Below are positions 22,443 through 33,216 of a DNA stretch of 64,000 nt, in pieces. Numbering within the stretch: the first letter of the stretch is position 1; the number at the start of each line of letters is the position of its first letter. The notes below the pieces were generated by a model that worked only from the letters and a program-made list of their open reading frames with translations, did no database searches and was not told the origin of the DNA. The stretch lies in the NCBI GenBank assembly GCA_023375675.1, contig JALQBC010000004.1, positions 496,001 to 560,000 of the forward strand. The letters run 5' to 3'. The position numbers were made by a program, and so were the translations under genes. This DNA comes from Cytospora piceicola. Lineage: Eukaryota > Ascomycota > Sordariomycetes > Diaporthales > Cytosporaceae.

Positions 22443-23477
22443 CGTAATATGCTTCTTAGCAATATCTCATAAATGGCCACCAACGTAGAAGCTTCTACTA
22501 CAATTACACCCCAAGGAGTAGCCCCGACTGTCGGGTTATAATTCCTCGTTTTCGAGGCTGGGAAATAGCATGCATATGAATGGATGGAAAGAAAGGTACT
22601 CGGCCTGGAGTACCAAATTATACTGCATAGTATTGAATGTAAATACCGGCTCAGAGCGACTGAAGAAAATGTTGTTGTGCTGCCCTGAGCAACAGTAAGA
22701 GAAAGACGGAGACCCGCAAAGTCACTCGGCAACAACTAATACGGGAGATATAGCAGTTTTACCTACATTGAACCCTGCCATCCGAATCGCTATAGGCCCT
22801 GGTCCGACTCCCAAGTGTCACGAGGCTATGTCTGTTGGACAGGCGGGCTGGTGAAACGGGCCATGTACGAAGTTTGGGCCATATCCAGTCTCAAGAACGA
22901 CCAAAACCCCTGCTTACGGCGCCCCCACAGAATAGAATCTGGGGTTTATCCTGCAACGCTTGGGGGAGCTTGCGGGGTTTCAGAGAGACCATGAAGGCTG
23001 TAAATCATGAGCTTTATCTTCGCCGATCAAGAGTGGTCGCGTGGGTCTGCTAAGAGCCTTCGTGCACCAAATGCGGAAATATCACTGCATATCCAGAAGG
23101 GCATATGCCGCAGTTCATATCGTACGACCAAATTTGGGGGCCGAAGCAGGAATAAGGTTAATTGTGCAGAACGCGATCCTTCAGGTAGATGAATTGGCGC
23201 ATGGCGGTCTTCGCGAAACGATGTCTGCCGTCAGCCACAGACGCCTTGCTGCTCTGAGTGAGTGAGATGTTCACGAAGCCGTCCTCAGATTTCCCAAATC
23301 GGTCGGAACCATTGGCTCACACTGCTCAGTTCAAAATCTCGCATTCGGGCGGCCAAGCGGGTGGCCACTTGCAGCCTCCAGTATGGTTCGGACCAGCTCG
23401 GGCCGATGCTCAGGTCGGACTGTCTATTATTGGTGTCTGCCTCAGTGGCTTCCTCTTCGTAGCAGCGAGTTTTATGA
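22443..23477. other. Intergenic, GH76 promoter and NAP-gene 3' side
   Basis: 1.0 kb. No frame looks like protein and no known RNA was recognised. It presumably holds the GH76 promoter. Confidence 0.5.
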
Positions 23478-24685
23478 TCAAGCCTTCCGCCTTTTCGCTG
23501 GCGGCAACTCATCCTCGGCGTCCTCCTCCGCACCCTCCGCGCTGGCCCCCTTTTCTTCTGCGTCCTTCGCGTCTGCGTCTGCGTCTGCGTCTGCATCTGC
23601 GCCCTCGTCATTGTCATCCGCGTCGGACTCGAAATCATCATCGCTGACTTCGTCCTGCTCTTGGGCTTGGGCTGTGAAATGTTTAGCACTGGCTCTTCCG
23701 AGATGGCCTTTCCATACTTACTGAAATACTTGATAGCGCCAGGCCACAGGTCTTCCGAGATGGCAATGGCGAGGTTCTCTCCTTCTGGGAAGATCTCCAG
23801 CTCATTCTCGTCGTCATCATCATCATCGTCGTCTTCCCCATCTTCATCCTCGCCGTCACCGTTGGTCGAGTTACCGCCCTCCTGACGAGTGACCCGCTCC
23901 TTCCGCGCCTTCTCGGTGGCCTCCTGGCTCTCCTCGGCCGAGATGTTCCGCCCGACGTAGCCGAACCACGCAAAGAAGCTCAGGCCCCCGAGCCCGGTGT
24001 TCTCGATCTTCTTCTTCAGCGCCCTCTCGTCCGCGGTCAAGTCCTTGGGGTTCGCGCCCCCGGCCTTGGTCTTGGCCTCGGCCTGTTGCGCGGCCCAGAC
24101 CTTCCTCACCGTGCCCAGGAGGCCCCCGGTCAGGTCCTTGCCCTTCTTCCAGCGGATCTCGACCGGCTCGCTGACGAGGCCGGACCAGCCATCCCTCGAG
24201 CGCCTGTGCCAGAACTTCTTCTCGATGACCTCGTCCTCGAAGTGGTCGTTGCCGCTGAACTCGAACCTGAAACACAAGCTCCTGGGGTCGCCCTTCCCTC
24301 CGTTCTCGGTCTCAAAGCGGGACACGGACAGGGATGTCAGGGATGTCAGAAGCAGAGATGAGTCGGATGGCTGGATGAACTCGTCAATGTCTGGCGGTGC
24401 CTGCTCGAACACCAGGGTCCAGAAGTTCGGGATCTGTGAGATGAGCTTGTGCCGCTTCTCGTAGAGAGGCCGCTTGACCACCACCTCCTGACGGACTGTT
24501 GTAGTGGTGTTGTCTTGTTAGTGAGCTGAATGTAGATCATAGGGCCAGTGCATGGCAAACAAAACATTGTGAGACGAGAGGGGACACGTACTCAGCTCTG
24601 TTTCCGCATCATCAAACTCGGCGCTCAGGTCATTGAGCTGTTCATAGGTGATTGAGGAGTCCTCAGTCGCGTGCTGTGCAGCCAT
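23478..24685 (-). CDS. NAP-family histone chaperone (SET/Vps75-like)
   Basis: Nuclear histone chaperone of the SET/TAF-I/Vps75 branch, predicted 353 aa. Exons are 24685-24592, 24495-23722 and 23671-23478, with introns of 96 bp (GTACGT..CAACAG) and 50 bp (GTAAGT..TCACAG). Residues about 20-60 form the dimerisation helix (LSAEFDDAETELIRQEVVVK). The earmuff fold shows IPNFWTLVFEQAPPDIDEF, RFEFSGNDHFEDEVIEKKFW, EIRWKKGKDLT, FFAWFGYVG and EDLWPGAIKYF. The last intron is essential: unspliced RNA would shift into a basic frame, whereas splicing gives an acidic tail (D/E runs, an AD repeat) ending in the NLS-like PPAKRRKA. A poly-Asp run interrupts the domain near residue 240. Vps75 partners the acetyltransferase Rtt109 in yeast; that role is inference here. 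Confidence 0.88.
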
Positions 24686-25495
24686 TGTTACTGTTTTTGT
24701 GCTACCAGACTTTGTGCGGTCGCGTTCGGTGTATGGACGCAGCAATGGGGATCCAGTCGCGCTAAGTGGAGACCGGATTGGCAGGACCAAGTTGTCCTCT
24801 CCGTAGAGTGGGATTATTGGGCAAATCTTGAAGGTGAGATATGGTCTCCCTGTGACAAACAGAGGGAGTAGTAGGAGTAGTAGTATTGTAGAGTAGATGA
24901 TGATATGGGGGAAGATTGGACTCGGTAAGTCGAGCAATTGGAGGCGGCGTCATCAGCTACTTAAATACTTCTTTTCTCTCTCTTCAAGCTGAACATTGAA
25001 CCCTGCAGCCGACGACAACAGCTGCATGTGATCTGTACTTGAGCCTAAGTAATGCTTCTTCTTCCTGTTAAAGTACTTAAGTACGTATTTAGGTAGATAG
25101 TACAGGCACCTTATGGACCCACGCAGTCCTGGACAGTGTCGGTCTAGACTCTACGGACCCCGTTACTTTAGGTATTTAGGTACGAGTTTGAAAACGATGA
25201 TGATGCCATACATACAATAGACTGGGTGCATACGTGCCCAGTACGGAGTAGACACAGGATGGATAAAATAAAACTGGATTTTCATATATACTCCCACGCC
25301 CATCCATCCTTACCTGTCCACCCGTCTAGCCGTCCAGCCGTCTAATGTTCGTCAAGCAGCGTCAGTGCCGACGCCAGCGCAACGCGCCTTAGCGGCACCT
25401 GGGCAGTCGCCCAGTCGGCTCGAGTCAAGAAGCAGCTGGAGACCATCTCCTACCGACAATATAATAGCACATTTTTCGCTCTCTCTCAAGCAATA
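24686..25495. other. Intergenic upstream of the NAP gene and tRNA
   Basis: 0.8 kb with the NAP-gene promoter on the left and the tRNA 5' flank on the right. It holds TAGGTA-like fragments near 25085 and 25170 (AAGTACGTATTTAGGTAG, TAGGTATTTAGGTAC). No gene is seen. Confidence 0.5.
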
Positions 25496-25594
25496 TCGGA
25501 TATGGTGTAATGGTTAACATCGGTGACTCTCATTCAAGAGCTCATCAGCTTAAGAAGGTCTCACCAGCTCGGGGTTCGATTCCCCGTATCCGAG
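25496..25594 (+). tRNA. tRNA-Glu (anticodon CUC) with a 27-nt intron
   Basis: A full cloverleaf can be drawn: acceptor TCGGATA (25496-25502) pairs with TATCCGA (25587-25593), discriminator G at 25594. The D arm contains TGGTGTAATGG (A box). The anticodon stem GGTGA (25522-25526) pairs with TCACC (25561-25565). The loop is CT-CTC-A-C with anticodon CTC at 25529-25531. The T arm is CGGGG-TTCGATT-CCCCG with the B box GGTTCGATTCC. The intron 25533-25559 sits one base after the anticodon, the standard nuclear position. The mature length is 72 nt, and T-rich sequence follows about 30 bp downstream. Confidence 0.95.
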
Positions 25595-26009
25595 CACATC
25601 TTGTGCTCATATCTGAGTAGCTTTATTTTTGTCCATTCTGGGAGAGAGATATTTTTATATGTTTTATGTAGATAAACATCCTCATGGCTTCCTTCCCCTT
25701 TTGCACTTGTAACATTTTGCATTTTCGCATGAGACAGCGAATGGGTGCTCAAGTGTTTGATTCTCTCGTCCGGCTCAAGATTTGCGCCCCAAGTTAAATG
25801 TGACGACGATACCATGACCAGCCATTCTGTCGTGTTGTACAGTCGCCTGGTAGCTGACTTCTTATAATCCCCCCTCAAAGTCATCGACCACCTACAATTG
25901 AACAGCCTTCTCTCGACCCTGGGTCATCGGCAGGCTTCCTTTTGCCTATCAACTGTCACCTTATGCCCACCCATCTGCCTGCCCAAGCCCTCTTGTAAGT
26001 GAACACACC
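25595..26009. other. Intergenic between tRNA and 2EXR-type gene
   Basis: 415 bp, probably the 3' UTR of the 2EXR-type gene. A T-rich stretch TTTATTTTTG at 25622-25631 could end Pol III transcription. No other feature is seen. Confidence 0.45.
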
Positions 26010-26726
26010 TTACAACACCTTCTGGAAGCCCTCGTCGTCGTCGACGCGTTCTTCTGGCTCGAACACCTTGCCGGTCGTGTGGTTGATGAATGTATCCACG
26101 TACGTCAGCACGCTGCCGTCGAAGTGCGTGGCCTTCTGCAGCACAGCCACCTCCAGAGGCTCGCCTGAGATGGCTAGATCGTCGCTGGAGAGTCCGACTA
26201 CTTGTAACGCGTTGTCTTTGTGATCTGAACACCAAAATGGACCGTCACAGTCGCATCCACACATTGAGTGATCCTCTTCGAAGACGCCAACCAGTCTGAC
26301 GGTCCGGAGCTTCTGAAACTGGTCCAAGAATTCACGAAATCCCATCTTCGAACATCGGTCAACTCTTGTGCCGTGCAGCTCTTCGATGAAGGACCTGGCG
26401 TGGTTCGGAATCACCCCCAGAACTCTTTGCAGGCCGACGCGGTCCATCGAATACTGATACCCGAGGTTGACGGCCGTCATGGTCCAGTAAGTAGAACACG
26501 CCTCCTCGTAGACTTGGTGGCAAGTGAGCAGAAGTTGATTGTGGTCTGTGGGTTCGAGGATGAGAGCCGAAGAGCGGGGCGAGACTCGCTCAATGATGGC
26601 TTGTGACCCAGAGAAGGCCTCGCGATATATCTTCAGGCGCAGCTCCGCCGGGAGCTTTGTGAAGAGTGGCGAGGCGACATGGCCATAACCACTCTTCTTC
26701 TCCTCTCCCATGGTGATATTCGTCAT
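26010..26726 (-). CDS. 2EXR / F-box-like domain protein of unknown function
   Basis: Single-exon gene, 238 aa from the ATG at 26726. The first third carries FTKLPAELRLKIYREAF and then LLLTCHQVYEEACSTYW, the pattern of the fungal 2EXR/F-box-like family (a leucine-rich entry helix with LPxELR, then L..C.Q.Y.E). These proteins are numerous in filamentous fungi and mostly uncharacterised; a role as substrate adaptor is only a guess. A Cys cluster (MCGCDCDGPFWC) sits near residue 180, and the tail is acidic. The frame runs upstream from a TTG over a 9-bp repeat (PSR repeats), but ATG 26726 is the first ATG with a normal domain start. Confidence 0.75.
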   Translation of the reverse strand: MTNITMGEEKKSGYGHVASPLFTKLPAELRLKIYREAFSGSQAIIERVSPRSSALILEPTDHNQLLLTCHQVYEEACSTYWTMTAVNLGYQYSMDRVGLQRVLGVIPNHARSFIEELHGTRVDRCSKMGFREFLDQFQKLRTVRLVGVFEEDHSMCGCDCDGPFWCSDHKDNALQVVGLSSDDLAISGEPLEVAVLQKATHFDGSVLTYVDTFINHTTGKVFEPEERVDDDEGFQKVL

Positions 26727-26783
26727 GGTATTTGGTTCGACCTTGTCGAGGAGAGGAGAGTGTTGCAGAAGACAGTAGCGCAA

Positions 26784-26810
26784 GGGTCGTGAGGGTCGTG
26801 AGGGTCGTGA
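26784..26810. repeat. Three perfect 9-bp repeats (GGGTCGTGA)
   Basis: Three exact direct copies, followed by a broken fourth (GGGTAGGTGG), in the 5' leader of the 2EXR-type gene. A multiple of three, so it would stay open if translated. Confidence 0.85.
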
Positions 26811-27011
26811 GGGTAGGTGGTGCCGTAACCTCTCGATCAAGAGACATGATTGCTGAGATGGAGAAAGTCAGGCAAGAGGAAGTAAAGACGACTGCCGAGA
26901 CAGAGATCATACTTACGAGGCAGAAGCCACTCTGGGCAGTCTTAATAACTCTTGCGCACGGGAAGCGGCAACAGCATGGAAACAACGCTCGAACAGAAAA
27001 GGACCTGAAAG

Positions 27012-27124
27012 TACCTACCCAGCTATCCAGGTACCTAGGTAGGTAATTAAGCAACAACGGCCCCTGGGTATGTGTCAAAGTACCTAACTAGGTACCCAGG
27101 TAGGTAGGTAGGTAGGTACCTGGG
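27012..27124. repeat. Dense TACCTAGGTA / TAGGTAGG array
   Basis: Holds a perfect TACCTAGGTA (27032-27041), then CTAACTAGGTACCCAGG and five TAGG units in a row near 27099-27120. It is partly self-complementary and the longest such block here. Confidence 0.85.
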
Positions 27125-28402
27125 CAGTCAATCGAAACTTCCAGGGTCACTCTAGATCACTGTGGCCTGGTGATGCGTTTGTCCCGTCTGGGCACTTTTC
27201 TGCGAAGGCAAAACAATCGATGCCTCGAGCCCTCTCAGTGTGGACCTTAGGTGCCTCGGTATTCACCACTGCGCTAACATACCTGTGTATGTCCTAAAGA
27301 GCATTCCATTCTGCAAGTCATAAACCATGCGACCTCTATCTGCTCACTAGGACATCATCCCAACAGCAAGTAGAGAGGACCTGGCACTCCGCGAGAATGG
27401 AACGCCAGACACATCAGGCAACAGAGGCACAGGCAAATACCTACCTGCGAAGCTACCTCGGTAAGCATGCGTAGCTAGGTACATGGGAAACGTGCAGAGA
27501 TCTTTGGCTGAGGGTGTGAGTGCGAACCTTCGAAGCTGTTAGCCAACCGTCGGGCGTACCTTGCCCTCCCACTAACATACACGAGAACAGCACATCAACA
27601 CACAGGAGCAGGATGGGTTGTCAAGAATTTCTCACTTTTATATTCCTCTATGTAGGCTAGAACAGCAGAGCCTAGGAATAGCCCTCGCAAAGCCCTCGCA
27701 AGCCATCGCGCCCCTCAAACAGGCAGAACCATGCCAAACGACCAAATGCAGAAGTCCCCCGCTGCGATCTCGAAGACACATGCTAGCGGTGGGAGGTATT
27801 TTTCTTTCTTTCTTTCCCTCAAACATGTGTTGATGGCCACCTCGAAATTTGTGATGGCCACCAATGGAAACACAAACAAACCCCAACGCCATGCTGTTTT
27901 CGTGTCAAATACAAATGCAACTAGAAGCGGCCAAGCTCTCGTCGAGACACCACAGCAGCCACCAACATCAAACTTCCAGTCTGGTCCGCAAGGTACCCGT
28001 GGAACTGGGTCTTGTCAGTCATTATTACCATGATAAACCCCTTCGGTTGCTGTGTCAAACAAGCCCTCGTGCCCTCTTTTTTTGATGGTGGTACCAAAAA
28101 CCACCTATGATTCCTCGATCCCTCTGTCATCACTACCGCTTGACATGGCCCCGTTTGGCTTGACGATCGATTCTGGTACCAATCCGCCATCACCAATGTC
28201 CGCGTTGATCTTCGGTGTGTAAACACACTTGCTCGTAGGACTCGGCAACAGTAAACGGATTGGAATGCTTCGTCCCTCAAGCCGCGCGGAAACCCCTCAG
28301 AAAGGTTGACCGCTTCGCGGATTGACTTGTACGAATTAAACAGCGAGGAACTTCTGCAACTCGGGGAAGAGCCGCCGTTGACTCGAGGTCGATCGTAGGT
28401 CA

Positions 28403-29478
28403 TCAGACGCCCACCATTCCGGGGCCGTAGGCCTGGCGGGGGGTTCCAACGCGGGACTTGGCAATCTGCAACGTGTCAGCAAAGGTTCAAGTGTATGAAC
28501 GAAGGCCAGAGCTCTAAGCACCTTCTTTCTCCGCTTAGCGCCCTCGCCTTCACCGGTCGAGTAGCCCGTCTCTGCTCCCGTCTCGTCGTCAAGGTAGCCC
28601 TCGTAGCCCTCGAAGCTACTGTCACCGTAGCTCCTCTTCATGTTGGCCCTGCGCGGTCTGGTAGCCTCCTGAGCCAAGACCCCTTGAGCCTTGGTCCGAG
28701 GGATGCCACTGAGGACAGGGTTCAAGGGAGTGCCAGGCGCCGTCGCCGTCGCCTTTGCAGAGGACGAGCCCTTCGGCCCCCCCGCAAAGTCTGCCAGAAC
28801 CGATGTATCCCACTTGTTCTTTGGGATGGTGCCCCGAGCCATCCCCGTGGCCCTGGTCAGCATGCTCTTCACCTCAGGCCGGATGCCATCCTCCACGTCC
28901 TTTCCTTGAACAAAGTGCACATGCCACTCCTGGTCTGGAACGCTGAGAAGGCTGAAGAAACCGTTGGGGTCGTTGGGCTCCTTCTTGACCGCGTCGAAGT
29001 GTCCCATGAGGCCAAGTTTCTTAATCTGACCCTTGTACGTCTTACGGAGGGCGTTCTTGGATCCATCTGGTAACACACGGGCAACCTCTCCTGCAAGCCC
29101 AGTCAAATCGTACATCTCGAAGAGATCATCCGACAGCACCGGCTGTGCCGGCTGCCAGGACTTCTGGAGGAGCAGGTACTTCTCCCCGACATCCTCGTGC
29201 ATGTCCTTGATGCTTGGTAGTCCATCGTCCACGTGGAGTCTCTTCTGATCGTGCCCCTGCTCTCCCACGTCCTCCTGCGCCCGCTTCCGCTTGTGAGGGG
29301 AATCATCGCCCATGATCATATCTTGCGTCGAGTCCGCGGTGAGGGTCGTACCGGTGATGCTGTGCGCTGGAGTTGGCAGGTTGGTAGTGAAGGACGACAT
29401 GGTGCTGTTGGTGGCAGGGTCGGTGGTACTAGGTGAAAAGTGCGACGGGCTCTGTGGAGTCTGAGGATGGAATGACAT
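28403..29478 (-). CDS. MED19: Mediator subunit 19 (Rox3/Med19)
   Basis: Head-module subunit of Mediator, bridging transcription factors and RNA polymerase II in the nucleus. Predicted 339 aa from exons 29478-28522 and 28465-28403, with a 56 bp intron (GTGCTT..TTGCAG). The N-terminus is Ser/Thr/Pro-rich, then a basic HKRKRAQED patch. The family core is visible: LLQKSWQPAQPVLSDDLFEM, YDLTGLAGEVARVLPDGSKN and ALRKTYKGQIKKLGL. The C-terminus has EGAKRRKK, and splicing joins it to a tail ending AYGPGMVGV, which matches the conserved end of fungal Med19; unspliced RNA runs into unrelated sequence. The start is the ATG at 29478; the frame also runs upstream from a TTG. Confidence 0.9.
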
Positions 29479-31379
29479 GGTGGCTCGCCGTTGATGGTCG
29501 GCTGTTTGCAGTTGATGGTGAACGGGTTCGCAAATGGTAGAATTGAGTTTCCTCCGAGGGGAGAAAAACCTCAAGAGACCCGACCGGGGAGACTGTCAAG
29601 CGCAACGGACTGCGACACCGGCGAGACTGCCGAGGTCTACGGTCGCTTAATGGTGTTTAGAAGCCGTTATCGATGCGTACAATTGACGGTCGGTGGTGGT
29701 AGGGATTGAGAGGGACGGAGGTGGCCAGGGAGAGTGGTGGTGAAGTGGTCGCGTCACCGGCGACGGCTAGGAGTGCTCGAGTCGGCTGACATGCACCGCT
29801 GCGTCAAGACCGGCGTCGGCTGTCTGGAAAAGAGTGTCGTCTCGATAGCACGATTGGTTTCGGGTGGGTCGATCGTTGAGGCACGTCGTCAGCCTTCCAC
29901 GGTGGTCGTTGGAAGTGGGTCAAGGTATATCAAGATGTTGTTGTGGTTGAATGAAGGAAGCGAAGAAGATTGGGTGGAGAGCCTTTGACGGAGCCGCTGG
30001 CTTTGGCTTTGCTGACTGAGGTGCCTGAAATGGCCGGCTTTGATCCGGCAGCGCCATGAACGCAACGAGTGCTGTGGGTCAACCTACCTAGGTACTGTGT
30101 AGTGGGGTGATTCCGCACGGACCATTCAGCCTGCGCAAGCAGACCGTAACGGGCGGGCTGACAGGTAGTTGACACTACAACCACGCTTGGATATGGGTAT
30201 AAAGGGGACGGAACTCAGTCACTTCAAAGTTCTTTTGTTCTAATCAATTATACTTTTGAAATTGCACCTGTGAGCGAAATATACTCTATAGCCTGGGACA
30301 CAGATTCCCGTTGCACAAGAGACGGAAATTCACTGCGGAAAAAGCGGACGGTACGACAATAGATACGGGCCATACAACGCCAGTACCACAGTAAGCTACC
30401 TACCTAGGGTAACCGTATAACTACCTAGGTACCTAGATACCTACCTAAGGTAGCCCAGCTCTACCGTTTATATATTTCCACCATTCATAGTGAAGTGAAG
30501 TACACGGCTATCTACTTACTTAAGTAAGTATCTTATCGTTATTGTAACTCGAACAAGGGCCGCCGTAATGATATTACTTTCAGTTGAGTGACGATGTAAG
30601 AAGGCCATCTAAGTTGAGACTCGACATAAGGCTCGTCTTCAACTAAGGGCCGCCAGGAGGTCATTTGAACTAGGGATGATAATGAAGGGTCAAGGTGGCT
30701 ACTTAGAAGCTTCGAGATACAGTGACAACGTAAAGACTGTGACTGGACAGTGAGATTTGGTTTTCTGAAGATTGGCGACACTTTAAATGTCTTTTTTCAT
30801 CCCATCCCTTTCTTCCTGCCCCCTTGAACAACCAGTCTCTTCTGTGACAGCCTTGTCGAATAACGATATCGCCAGGCCCTGAGCAGGATATTGGTAACGC
30901 TTCAAACCAGCAACCGTCTCTTTCCTCCCTAGATCACGCACAACCTCGCCCCCAGTCTGGAGCGGTCATCCACTGTGATAGGTGCCTGGGCCAGGTAACG
31001 TGATAAACGACTGTTTCGCTCCGTCTTGTGGTCCGGGTTTTGTGCCTGGGCCGCCATTATCAGACCGGGCGGGCATCGTCCAATTCTCCGGGCACGTCAA
31101 CATCAACACCAAGCAGATGTATACAGCAATGACCTTTCAAAAACTCCCTTCCACACTGGTCTATTATGTGATGAACTATGTCAGTCCGCATCCAATGCTG
31201 GGTGCCACCATGAGCACACAGCCACGACAGCGTACAGTGCCAGCAATATCAACCCATGCAACCTGATGCCCGTGTTATTGTTGTCAGCTTACGGTCCCAA
31301 TATGGCATGAGTAGATCCAGTGCAATAATAAGCAGAAACCAGAAAACAAAACAAAAAGATGGGGGAGGGGGGTGTCGGC
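29479..31379. other. MED19 promoter and intergenic region
   Basis: 1.9 kb without a convincing gene. It has TACCTAGGTA at 30085-30094 and an array at 30396-30453 that includes 30422-30431. The + strand frame at 30982-31266 lacks any family resemblance and lies on the 3' side of the CAX-like gene. Confidence 0.5.
30396..30453. repeat. TACCTAGGTA-type array
   Basis: CTACCTACCTAGGG, then CTACCTAGGTACCTAGATAC, then CTACCTAAGGTAG, in 58 bp; overlapping inverted and direct copies. Confidence 0.8.
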
Positions 31380-32528
31380 TCACAGGTGGAACAACCCCCG
31401 GGCCACCAAAGTGTTTACGAAATATACAGAGAAGAACAGAATGATAACCTGCCAAATCTCAAAAGACAAGTGCAGTCCGTCGAAACCCATTCCCCAGGAT
31501 ATCACAACGAGGAAGGGGGCCACGAGAAGGGCTGATTGTATGCACTTCCCGAGTGTGGACATCAGCATCAGGTCCATCGACCGGCCCGCCTGCACGACCG
31601 CAGCCACGTCGCAGTTCAGAATGGGTATCAGTATGAACCCGGTGAAAAACCGAGAGCTCCTCGCCATTTCCTGGAGGCTGCTCACCATAAAATCGACGCA
31701 GAGGTAGAGAAGAACCGTGGCCACGACGAAGATGGCCGATGCGGCCCATACCGATGTTATCGGTGGCTCGTCCGCCTGTCCGTTTCTCTCCCTTATGAAT
31801 CGATCGAATTGGCCCCTGTGCGTCGACAGCTGGAAATAAAGGTACGCGCCATAGGTACCCATCAAGAGTACCGACACCGCCCGAGACATTGCGGCGGTTT
31901 GGCTGGTTGGGAGACCCGATTCTAAGTCGAATACGGTGGGTATGATGATCCCGCCAAGCGCGAGCGACAGCAGAACGGTGTAAGTCTTTGTGGTGTAGTA
32001 ATAGTGTGTCATGTCTTTTCGGTGAAAGACGGCATATAGAATGGAAAGACCAGGAAGGAGCAGGATGTTCGCCAGCAGGCTCCCTACGAGGGATATCTGC
32101 AGTAATACGACATTCCGTTGTACAAGCAAAACGATACTCGATATCATCTGCATCAAGTTGCTGTAGAACACCTTTAGTCAAGGCGTCACTGTGCCACAGT
32201 TGACATACACATCGACGTACCTTGTGGATATGTAGAGCAGCAAGCCATAAAGCGTGCCGACTTGCGATGTGATACAATCGAGTGCTGAATCCCCAAGGCC
32301 AAGAAGCCCCACGGCAGCGAGGAAGTTGACAATGAATATCGCAAGGGCCGGGCCGGACGTGTAGTTGAGTGCGAGTCCGACTGGCACGCAGAGGAGGAGG
32401 ACGTTGACCCAGGAGCCGAGTAGGATTTTGCAAACCTGCTCCGCTGGTGGTTTCATGACCGACTGAGACGCGGCGATACTGCCCCGCCAGATATGTTGCA
32501 GCGGACTCAAGTCTCCGGCTCTAGCCAT
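31380..32528 (-). CDS. Divergent CAX-family (Ca2+/H+ exchanger-like) membrane protein
   Basis: Predicted 362 aa from exons 32528-32221 and 32160-31380, with a 60 bp intron (GTACGT..CTACAG). About ten hydrophobic segments match the order of vacuolar CAX/Vcx1 exchangers. The first alpha repeat aligns as STSNLMQMISSIVLLVQ followed by LLQISLVGSLLANILLLPGL. The second aligns as FILIPILNCDVAAVVQAG and MDLMLMSTLGKCIQSALLVA. In working exchangers these repeats carry GNxxE motifs whose acidic residues bind the cation. Here the first reads SNLMQ and the second NCDVA, so both Glu are gone. The fold seems kept, but Ca2+/H+ exchange is doubtful. ATG 32528 is used; the same frame upstream is stopped by TGA at 32559-32561, beyond which it again looks coding. 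Confidence 0.7.
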
Positions 32529-32558
32529 GGTGTCAAGCAATATCGATAGACTGGACGC

Positions 32559-32771
32559 TCAGATGCAGACATTGTTATCCCCACGGAACATGATTAGACC
32601 ATCTATGGCGTTTTGCTGGACGGCGGGCTCCCGGAATCCATCTGGAGCGAAGCAGATGCGGCACAGCTTCGTAAAATATGGCTTTGCCTTGGGGTTCTTG
32701 TCCAGCGCCGCGTATTGGTCATGTTCCAGCTGCTCTTTCAGCTTCAGGAGTACCAGCTTCTCTCCAGAATT
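32559..32771 (-). other. Coding-like segment upstream of the CAX-like gene, same frame, no start codon
   Basis: 70 sense codons then TGA, with natural-looking protein composition (LKLKEQLEHDQYAALDKNPK, then KPYFTKLCRICFAPDGF, then DGLIMFRGDNNVCI). No ATG lies in the open part, so it should be an internal or last exon. Seven codons after its TGA, in the same phase, the CAX-like frame opens. It could be the last exon of a small upstream gene (a candidate first exon near 32995 has no good splice pair), or the 5' part of the CAX-like gene cut off by a nonsense mutation. I do not recognise the domain. Confidence 0.4.
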
Positions 32772-33216
32772 TTACGTGTATTTCAACGCCAAGGTCCGTC
32801 TGAAATAGATCAATCTGATGTCAGATGTCTCCGTACATGCAGCATCCAGCTAGGCCAACCGGAACATTGAAATGTGACAGGAAGTAGAAACCACCAATGC
32901 GCCGTCAGGGAATCCAAGCCTATTGAAATCAGTTGAAAAATTACAATATATAGTATCCTGTCCATCATACGGCTCAAGTTAATGATGCCGGCCATTTACG
33001 CTCCTGCAACCAATGACTTATAAATGAAAGTGAAAATATACTTAAGCATGAGTAAAAAGACGCCGGCCAGTTCCCAGTCTCGTGAAAACCATCCCGACCA
33101 TAATATTGAGTGGTGATACCCATTCCCAAAGCAAGCCTGCCAGTTGGGTTTACCGGTTTTTCAAACCTCCTATTAATGTGCTGCGACCCTCAACCGTTGA
33201 GTGGCATGACATCGTG
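32772..33216. other. Short intergenic region
   Basis: 445 bp between the coding-like segment and the stop of the Zn2Cys6 gene. It contains one frame beginning ATG at 32995 on the - strand that may or may not be a first exon of the segment below it. Nothing else is seen. Confidence 0.4.

Larger units (their letters stand above)
26727..28402. other. Gene-free stretch with dense TAGGTA arrays
   Basis: 1.7 kb between the 2EXR gene start and the MED19 stop. It holds the GGGTCGTGA triplication (26784-26810), the strongest TACCTAGGTA/TAGGTAGG array of the window (27012-27124), and no convincing frame. Short ORFs around 27620-28400 overlap each other and MED19. Confidence 0.5.

Noticed and set aside
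27012..27124. CRISPR-like array from regularly spaced GGTACC repeats
   Set aside because: Repeats are short, overlapping and without unique spacers of constant length, and the genome is eukaryotic.
31459..32433. 324-codon - strand frame overlapping the CAX-like gene in another phase
   Set aside because: His/Arg-rich shadow; the other phase gives regular transmembrane segments and a working splice junction.
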